A stretch of DNA of 5,366 nt from Bacteroidota bacterium (lineage in GTDB: Bacteria > Bacteroidota > Bacteroidia > Bacteroidales > UBA4417). Under the pieces are notes generated by a model that saw only the letters and a program-made list of their open reading frames with translations, had not been told where the DNA came from and did no database searches. The first letter of the stretch is position 1, and every line of letters starts with the position of its first letter. The stretch covers positions 1 to 5,366 of the forward strand of contig JAIFMH010000226.1 in the NCBI GenBank assembly GCA_020048595.1, read 5' to 3'. Shown here piece after piece: positions 1-5,366 of the stretch. The translations under genes and the position numbers were made by a program.

Positions 1-315
1 TATCCCATCCTTACTTTTCCAATGGGCAAGCCTGGTTTTGCACCATACCGGCTCGCCATACATTTCGGTAGTAAAAATATGGTAAACACCATCTTGTTTG
101 AGTACCCGACCACCTTCAAACCCAAAGATATTGCCTTCAGTTCCGGGATCATTCATCGTAATAAGCGGGTGGTCAATTACCTCAACTACATTAAATAAAG
201 TGTCGCCCGTAAATTCTGTGGCCACAAATGAACTGGATTTCTTTGGTGAAAGAACTCTGTATTCGCAAACAGAAAGCACAAAACTTATTAAAAAAGCTAT
301 AACTACAATTTTCAT
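1..315 (-). CDS. Secreted GH43/GH32-like beta-propeller protein, N-terminal part only
   Basis: The frame is open for 105 codons from an ATG at 315 to the window edge, so the C-terminal part is missing. Residues 1-16 form a hydrophobic signal sequence after MKIVV. A cysteine at 17 follows L-S-V, a poor lipobox, so lipid anchoring is possible but unproven. Residues 64-105 align without gaps to residues 53-94 of the protein at 1505-2590, with 25 of 42 identical by hand count. Shared blocks are FGFEGGRV, YH-F-T-EMY, P-W-K-R and HW-S-D. The two are therefore paralogues, and this one is probably also a five-bladed propeller glycosidase or glycan-binding protein. It carries N-D-P-G at 55-58, where the paralogue has N-N-P-D. 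The start lies 59 nt after the preceding gene, with a weak AGG four bases upstream. Homology to the neighbour is seen directly; the enzymatic role is inferred. Confidence 0.85.
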   Translation of the reverse strand, partial: MKIVVIAFLISFVLSVCEYRVLSPKKSSSFVATEFTGDTLFNVVEVIDHPLITMNDPGTEGNIFGFEGGRVLKQDGVYHIFTTEMYGEPVWCKTRLAHWKSKDGI

Positions 316-374
316 ATTACCTAATATAAGAAAATTCAGTTTGTTAATAAAATACCATATACATAGTCTGAATA

Positions 375-1487
375 TTATTTGACCACTATCTCTATTGGTA
401 CTATAGTCAAACGATAAAACAAATCATTATTCCAGTCGCCGGCAGTAAAAACTTTGAATTTTTTCCCATCTGAACTTATAAGTGACGGACAAATTTGAGG
501 AGAATAATAGCCCTGTGGTTCAAATTCATAAGAATCAAATCGTTTCCATGGCCCCCAGGGTCTGTCTGATTCGTAAAAATCCCAGATTGTTTTCTGGCTG
601 GCATTTGGAAGCTTTCCTCCACCGGCTGGATAGTACCAACCAATATACAAATATTTTTTTAAGGATGGATTATATACAATACCTGTCATTCCAAGCTTGT
701 CAGGATTATCAATAATTAATCTGGCTTTATTAATATCACTCGACCAGCTTTCGTCTTTCATTCCATCGTCACCCAAATAAAACTGCCAGTCATTTGCATC
801 TAATTCTGCTATTTTGCTTCTAAGAACCCTTCCTAAAATCAAGTTGTCGCCATTATCCCAAAATCCGTTATTCGATACAGCATAAACATATTTATCGGCA
901 TTGTCAATTTTTGAAGAACCATCTGTTCCGTATTGTACAAAATAAGGAGTAGAAAATCTGCTTCCCGGAAACATTGGCTTATCATAGTTGTCTTTTTCGC
1001 TTCTGAACCAGGTTTTACCTAAATCGTATGACTTAATTATGCTGGCATTCACTGCAGGTTGCCGCTTCATAGGATCGCCGGATTTATCTCCATACTTATG
1101 TCGTGCAACTACCCAATAAATTACACCATCTACAAAATAACATCCACTGGTTTTCCAATTACATGTATCAGGCCCTTCAAAACCCTGAGTACCATAATCA
1201 TCCATTTGATTTATTGTAATACCATTAATTACTGATGATTCATTCTTTTTAACAATTACCTTGTTAAAAGCAATATTGCTATTGAAAGTTTGAAAGAAGG
1301 TGTAAAAGCCCTTTGTATCATTTGATGGTGAATAAATTGTGTCTCCTTTTGTAAAAGCTGCAACCCATGTATCACCCTGATTATTTGAAACTGGCTCGGG
1401 CTTGCCAACCTTTATCTTAAATTTCGATTGACAAAATAAATTACCCGAAATAATTAAAACTAAACATGCAATAATGATCTTTTTCAT
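375..1487 (-). CDS. Secreted beta-propeller protein, DUF4185/sialidase-like
   Basis: The 370-residue protein is complete. Residues 1-19 (MKKIII, then a hydrophobic stretch ending in F-C) look like a signal peptide with Gln20 as the first mature residue, so it should act outside the cytoplasm. An exact Asp box, S-x-D-x-G-x-T-W, sits at 153-160; this turn motif is typical of sialidase-type propellers. Propeller-like strands recur at about 49-57, 121-130, 199-208, 277-286 and 342-352. The GDTW near 39-41, the R-F-S-T-P near 177-181 and the VYAVSNNG followed by L-I-L-G-R-V resemble, from memory, DUF4185 proteins. That group includes endo-D-arabinanases of family GH183. A glycosidase or glycan-binding role is therefore plausible, but no catalytic residues can be assigned. 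The start lies only 17 nt after the stop of the upstream propeller gene, so the two are probably co-transcribed. A non-enzymatic binding role cannot be excluded. Confidence 0.88.
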   Translation of the reverse strand: MKKIIIACLVLIISGNLFCQSKFKIKVGKPEPVSNNQGDTWVAAFTKGDTIYSPSNDTKGFYTFFQTFNSNIAFNKVIVKKNESSVINGITINQMDDYGTQGFEGPDTCNWKTSGCYFVDGVIYWVVARHKYGDKSGDPMKRQPAVNASIIKSYDLGKTWFRSEKDNYDKPMFPGSRFSTPYFVQYGTDGSSKIDNADKYVYAVSNNGFWDNGDNLILGRVLRSKIAELDANDWQFYLGDDGMKDESWSSDINKARLIIDNPDKLGMTGIVYNPSLKKYLYIGWYYPAGGGKLPNASQKTIWDFYESDRPWGPWKRFDSYEFEPQGYYSPQICPSLISSDGKKFKVFTAGDWNNDLFYRLTIVPIEIVVK

Positions 1488-1504
1488 TTCTATCTTTTTT
1501 CAAA

Positions 1505-2590
1505 TTAATATTTCCATTCCAGTTCAATAAATCCCATAGAGCAATAATTGTCGGTTTTTGCTCCTGAAAAAATGATGTCGTAGTCAGGTTTTTGTTCGAA
1601 GCCGGTATAAAACAAGGTGTATTTACCATTACCCTCGTCAACCAGTCCAAGCGGCGTTCGCACATCGGCACACCATGCATTTTTTGATGTGTCAATAGGA
1701 GTTGCATTTCCGGCAGGCCAGTTAATTCCATCTTCGGAGTAACACCATCCAAAAGCCCCGTCAACCACTACCTGATCGTAAACCATCAGCCAGCCTTTTT
1801 TGAAAGCCGGAGTAACAATGGGGTTTTCGATACCTTTCTTTTCGATTTTTGACGGATTGGAATCACTTCGTATCCATTTTCCTTCGAGCGATGGCGCAGA
1901 TGCCTGTCCCACAAGCCAATACAAAATAGGTTTTATTTCGGTTTTGGCACTTCCGTAGAATGCATACCAGGTTTTTCCAGCTTTATACGGAAAAAACGAA
2001 TCCGTTCCCTGAAGTCCTTCCCAAGCCTGAGACTCTGAGCCTGGTTCCATAACGATTCCTTTGTCGACATACGGACCATTTATTCCATCCTTGCCTTTTA
2101 CTTCCGAAACCGATCGCCAGATCCGTCCTTCGTGGTTCCAAAGGAATTTTTCGGGAGTATTGGCTTTTGCTTTGTAGGCTACATAAAAAAGGTTCCATTC
2201 ATTATTATCCGCATCCCAAACCGGAAGTGGCGACCATAAAGCAGCGCGTGGATCTAGTCCTTCGAATTCACCACTCGATTCGCGAATGGTCGAAACCCGC
2301 TTCCAGGTTAATTTATCAGTGCTTATCCAATGTCCAAATCGCATCTTCACCCACATTGGAGGTTGATACATTTCACTGGTAAACAAGTGATAGGTTCCAT
2401 TAACCTTAACTACGCGGCCTCCTTCGAAGCCAAAAACGATGTCCCTGGCATCGGGATTATTAGCATTTAAAACTGTTTTCGGATGAGAATAGGTTACATG
2501 CAATTGTTTCCCAATTGGCTTATTAGTCTGACCATATGATCCGATTATGATTGAGACAACTAAAACGAAAGAAATTACAAGCCTTTTCAT
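1505..2590 (-). CDS. Secreted five-bladed beta-propeller glycosidase-like protein (GH43/GH32-like)
   Basis: The protein has 361 residues if it starts at the ATG at 2590. This start is preferred because it puts a clean signal peptide at the N-terminus: MKRL, a hydrophobic core, then cleavage after S-Y-G with Gln21 first. An in-frame ATG at 2707 would add 39 polar residues and bury that signal. Five similar strand motifs occur at 66-74 (TYHLFTSEM), 131-139 (EWNLFYVAY), 207-215 (TWYAFYGSA), 266-274 (GWLMVYDQV) and 323-331 (KYTLFYTGF). That is one per blade of a five-bladed propeller, the fold of GH43, GH32, GH117 and GH130. Acidic residues in conserved-looking contexts are E56 (FEGGR), D113 (GLDPR), D197 (QGTDSFF) and E255 (GIENP). 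They are candidates for an active site, but which are catalytic is inference. The gene follows GH31 by 132 nt and has no clear Shine-Dalgarno sequence. The family and substrate are not recognised; a paralogue begins at 315. Confidence 0.88.
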   Translation of the reverse strand: MKRLVISFVLVVSIIIGSYGQTNKPIGKQLHVTYSHPKTVLNANNPDARDIVFGFEGGRVVKVNGTYHLFTSEMYQPPMWVKMRFGHWISTDKLTWKRVSTIRESSGEFEGLDPRAALWSPLPVWDADNNEWNLFYVAYKAKANTPEKFLWNHEGRIWRSVSEVKGKDGINGPYVDKGIVMEPGSESQAWEGLQGTDSFFPYKAGKTWYAFYGSAKTEIKPILYWLVGQASAPSLEGKWIRSDSNPSKIEKKGIENPIVTPAFKKGWLMVYDQVVVDGAFGWCYSEDGINWPAGNATPIDTSKNAWCADVRTPLGLVDEGNGKYTLFYTGFEQKPDYDIIFSGAKTDNYCSMGFIELEWKY

Positions 2591-2722
2591 ATTTAATATA
2601 TAATTATTGGTTATTTTCTGCTCCACTTTTCTACTTCCCTCATAATCACCATTTCCTCTGTTTTCTGATCGGGAATCATTTTTGTAATCTATGAGTAGAA
2701 CCTGCATAACTTGAGAAAATTT

Positions 2723-5161
2723 TTATCTGAATTGTAAAGTAATTGTTACTTGGTCAAGTTTGCCAGGACTTGCCAGAAGTTTTACTTTCCCGTCCAAACT
2801 GTAAATCCAGTTGGTTATCGGTGTTTTATTGAGCAACACCAGGTTTGGTTTTTTTGAAGTTGCAATCTCAAATTCATAGCTCCTGTTTTTGGGCATGCCA
2901 ATATAAGACCCTTCCTTCGTTATGCTGATCTCAACCTGTTTATCGCCTGCAATGCATGTAAAATGAGTTTTGGCAATAGCATTTTTTTCATAATCAAATG
3001 ATATTCCATCGTCTTCAAGTAAAGTGTATGAGCTTTGTTTTTCGGGAAATACCCTCACGATAAGAGTATCAACAGGATGCTCGTCAACATATTGCATCGG
3101 CTTCTGATAAGGAATAATTGCACCTGCTTTTATAAATAACGGTCCTCCATGTATTTGTTCTTCCGATACAACTTCCTGGTTCCCCTGATATTTTTTGCCT
3201 GTCCAATAATCTATCCAATTCCCCTCAGGCAGGTAAGTTCTATTTGTAAAAGCACTTACAAGTAAAAAATCACCAAACATGAATTGACTGGTAGAATTTT
3301 CAACTTTGAGGTCATTCGGATACATCAATGGCATGGCCCTTAGTATCGGCATTCCTGACAGGCTCCCGTTAAGAGCTGCAGAATAAATATATGGCATCAA
3401 ACTGTACCGCAATTGGGCATAAAACTGGAATTCCTTCTTTTGTTTCGGACTTAAAAGCCAGGGATGAAGTATACCATACCAACTGTTCACCTGTACCCAT
3501 GGAAGAAAGAACCCAAAATGCAATCCTTGCTCAATTGGTTCATTTCTTTCAAGAAACAAAACATCGCATGAAGTATTCATAACCCCTGAAATACCAAGGT
3601 TTAGCTGGTCAAACAGAGCCAGGTGTCCGCCTCCATTATCGCCGCAGGTTGATGCAGCCCAATGCTGTATTCCGGAATAGCCGCCACAATAATGGTGAAA
3701 GGAGCGCAATCCGGTACTATCCCTCATTAGGCGGTATAACTGTTTCGGAAGCAATACCTGGTTAACAGGGTGCATCTCTTTATCGTTTAATCCATTGAAG
3801 TATTTACGTGCAGGATGTTCATCCATTGTCGTTCCGGGATCGAGCTTGAAGCCTTGCACGCCCTGGTTCACAAATTTCATTAAATGGGGGAACCAATGAT
3901 CCAGGCCCGATTGAGCCTTGCCCTGCTTTGCCGCCAGGTAATCTTCTTCTTCAATTGTCAGGTCCTCGTTATTGTTCAACCAGAGAGCCACTTTAAAACC
4001 CATGTTGTTCATTCGATTGATAAACAAATCCGATTTAATATCCCTTTTTGCCGGACTTGATTCCCAGAAATAACTACCTGCATTGAAGAACCGGGTTGAA
4101 TTCCAATCTTTTTGGGTTGACGAGTCGTAGTTTTTTTCCATCCATTGATATTCGAGCCAATATATATCGCAAGGGATTTTTTCCTCCCTGAAATGGTATG
4201 CATTTTCCAGGACATTTAATTCATTTTCCATCCAGAAACTACCAAAAGCAAAGCCATACGCCCACTTCGGTAAAAGATATGGCTTTTGGGTTATGGTGGT
4301 ATATTGGTCAAGTATTTCGGGCATCGATCCTGCCATCAGGTAAAAATCCAGGGTTTCGTCGCTGCAATAAACCATCATCCTATCCGACTGATACCTGCCA
4401 ATGTCAAAGTAATTGATGCGCGAGGTATTAAAAAATACTCCCCAACCGTTAGTACTCATTGTAAAAGGAAAAGGGGACTCAGAATGTTGATACTGTGGCC
4501 AAACCCTTATAATCTTTCCTCTGTGTTGAATACCATCACGTATGGCACTGCCTAATCCGTAAAAACGTTCGGTGGGGTTAATTGAAAATTCTGCAATACA
4601 GGCCGGGCTCACAGAGTCAGTCAAATCATGCTGTTTTTCCAGTGCAATTTTATTTTTTAAAATTACATTCTGAGCAGTTATGGAAGTTGAATCCGCTCCA
4701 ATAATAGCTCTTGAAACAATTTCTTTTTCGAATATTTTACTGAGGGATTGCACAAAACCACCAAATTCTGGTTTCCTGTCGGTCAGATTAAGATTAATGT
4801 TGTTTACCAGATCTTTTCCACTTTTATCTTTCAGACTCATAGTTCCCATGTTTTTATCTATGGTCAGTATCATAAAGCCTGTATTCAAAGTAACTGTATT
4901 TCCATTAACCGAGCATTGAACTTCGACTTTTTGAAAATCATTCTTTACTATTTCATATCGTTCAAGGAGAGATTCATTAAACAAATTATTAGCAGATACC
5001 CTTATCCGTATAATCTTATCCGAACAAGGCTGGATCCGCATAAAATAACCATTGTTAAGACGAATATTACTTAAATCATTGTTTGATTTTACATCTTCAT
5101 TCTGAGCAATACAATTTGAAAAAAAGAAAATCAAAAAAATGCAGGTTATTGACTCTTTCAT
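2723..5161 (-). CDS. Secreted glycoside hydrolase family 31 (alpha-glycosidase)
   Basis: The protein is complete at 812 residues, a usual GH31 length. GH31 enzymes are mostly retaining alpha-glycosidases that use two aspartates. Residues 1-19 are a signal peptide (hydrophobic, ending C-I-A) with Gln20 first, suggesting a periplasmic or surface location. An N-terminal beta-sandwich (about 35-290) contains the RFYGLG motif near 199-204. The catalytic barrel runs from about 293 to 610. D441 in GFKLDPGTT is the expected nucleophile and D508 in CGDNGGG the expected acid/base. The conserved LRYSLMPYIYSAA and GMPILRAMPL follow at about 584-612. C-terminal beta-sandwiches include PLFIKAGAIIP (674-684) and a DUF5110-like end with LLEDDG (714-719). 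The barrel motif WLEYQWME (335-342) has Glu337 where alpha-glucosidases usually have Asp, and no Glu closely follows the nucleophile. The linkage and sugar may therefore not be alpha-glucose. The start is 24 nt after the upstream stop, with a weak GGA seven bases before the ATG. Confidence 0.96.
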   Translation of the reverse strand: MKESITCIFLIFFFSNCIAQNEDVKSNNDLSNIRLNNGYFMRIQPCSDKIIRIRVSANNLFNESLLERYEIVKNDFQKVEVQCSVNGNTVTLNTGFMILTIDKNMGTMSLKDKSGKDLVNNINLNLTDRKPEFGGFVQSLSKIFEKEIVSRAIIGADSTSITAQNVILKNKIALEKQHDLTDSVSPACIAEFSINPTERFYGLGSAIRDGIQHRGKIIRVWPQYQHSESPFPFTMSTNGWGVFFNTSRINYFDIGRYQSDRMMVYCSDETLDFYLMAGSMPEILDQYTTITQKPYLLPKWAYGFAFGSFWMENELNVLENAYHFREEKIPCDIYWLEYQWMEKNYDSSTQKDWNSTRFFNAGSYFWESSPAKRDIKSDLFINRMNNMGFKVALWLNNNEDLTIEEEDYLAAKQGKAQSGLDHWFPHLMKFVNQGVQGFKLDPGTTMDEHPARKYFNGLNDKEMHPVNQVLLPKQLYRLMRDSTGLRSFHHYCGGYSGIQHWAASTCGDNGGGHLALFDQLNLGISGVMNTSCDVLFLERNEPIEQGLHFGFFLPWVQVNSWYGILHPWLLSPKQKKEFQFYAQLRYSLMPYIYSAALNGSLSGMPILRAMPLMYPNDLKVENSTSQFMFGDFLLVSAFTNRTYLPEGNWIDYWTGKKYQGNQEVVSEEQIHGGPLFIKAGAIIPYQKPMQYVDEHPVDTLIVRVFPEKQSSYTLLEDDGISFDYEKNAIAKTHFTCIAGDKQVEISITKEGSYIGMPKNRSYEFEIATSKKPNLVLLNKTPITNWIYSLDGKVKLLASPGKLDQVTITLQFR

Positions 5162-5185
5162 AATTCAATCCAGTATTGATTTTAT

Positions 5186-5366
5186 TCACCTGAAGATTAA
5201 TAACGAACCCGGTTCTGAAATATCATTTTTCTCTGCTGCCGATAGTCCGACCAATTTTAAAATCTCACCTGAGATTTTTATTGATTTCTTATCCCTGATA
5301 ATCAGGTCAGTGATATCAATGGCCTTATCACCGGCCAAATCCTGCATAAACACCTGTTTAAAATTA
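5186..5366 (-). CDS. C-terminal end of an unrecognised, probably carbohydrate-active protein
   Basis: This frame is open from the window edge to a TGA at 5186-5188 and gives 59 residues plus one leftover base at 5366. The peptide starts NFKQVFMQDLAGDKAIDITD and ends EPGSLLIFR. It contains alternating hydrophobic residues (LIIRDKKSIKISGEIL) and an NDISEPG turn, consistent with the last beta-sandwich domain of a larger protein. The sequence resembles, from memory, C-terminal tails of Bacteroidota glycoside hydrolases, but the family cannot be named from this piece. Only 24 nt separate its stop from the GH31 start, and both genes run in the same direction. It is therefore likely the upstream gene of the same operon. 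The codon pattern and the close spacing support a real gene; the function is unknown. Confidence 0.75.
   Translation of the reverse strand, partial: NFKQVFMQDLAGDKAIDITDLIIRDKKSIKISGEILKLVGLSAAEKNDISEPGSLLIFR

Noticed and set aside
98..382. A 94-codon plus-strand frame at the left edge
   Set aside because: It is antisense to the partial propeller gene, whose homology to the 1505-2590 product proves the minus-strand reading.
1428..1487. Lipoprotein signal at Cys19 of the DUF4185-like protein
   Set aside because: The residues before the Cys are N-L-F, and Phe at the -1 position does not fit a lipobox. Cleavage before Gln20 is more likely.
1441..1764. A 107-codon minus-strand frame overlapping two genes
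   Set aside because: It lies in another frame of the propeller gene and runs into the 375-1487 gene. Its sequence has no domain or signal features.
2591..2707. Longer start for the propeller gene at the ATG at 2707
   Set aside because: It would put 39 polar residues ahead of a clear signal peptide that starts at 2590, and no Shine-Dalgarno sequence supports it.
2591..2722. Promoter or terminator in the largest gap
   Set aside because: No TAnnTTTG-type Bacteroidota -7 box and no stable hairpin with a T-run could be found on the minus strand.
4748..5074. Plus-strand frames over the GH31 N-terminal region
   Set aside because: They are antisense to a GH31 gene with clear family motifs, and are compositional shadows.

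Overview
The window looks like part of a carbohydrate-degradation locus (a polysaccharide utilization locus or similar CAZyme cluster) from a member of the Bacteroidota. The clues are AT-rich coding DNA, AT-rich leaders with weak or absent Shine-Dalgarno sequences, and secreted glycosidase-type proteins in tandem. In three proteins the predicted mature chain begins with glutamine right after the signal peptide, a known Bacteroidota habit. The genus cannot be read from the sequence.

All five genes lie on the minus strand, so transcription runs from high to low coordinates. In that order they are: the last 59 residues of an unrecognised protein (5186-5366); a complete family GH31 glycosidase (2723-5161); a complete five-bladed beta-propeller protein of the GH43/GH32-like type (1505-2590); a complete secreted propeller-like protein resembling DUF4185 proteins and carrying one sialidase Asp box (375-1487); and the first 105 residues of a second protein of the same family as the 1505-2590 product (1-315). 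The gaps are 24, 132, 17 and 59 nt. No convincing terminator was seen in any of them, so a single operon is plausible. No SusC/SusD pair, regulator, RNA gene, mobile element or CRISPR array lies in the window.

The likely joint role is extracytoplasmic (periplasmic or surface) breakdown of a glycan. GH31 would remove alpha-linked sugars, and the propeller proteins would act as further glycosidases or glycan binders. The substrate is not evident. The GH31 protein keeps its two catalytic aspartates, but the motifs around them differ from those of ordinary alpha-glucosidases. None of the propeller proteins falls by eye into a characterised family. These three poorly characterised propeller proteins next to an atypical GH31 are the most interesting content of the window.
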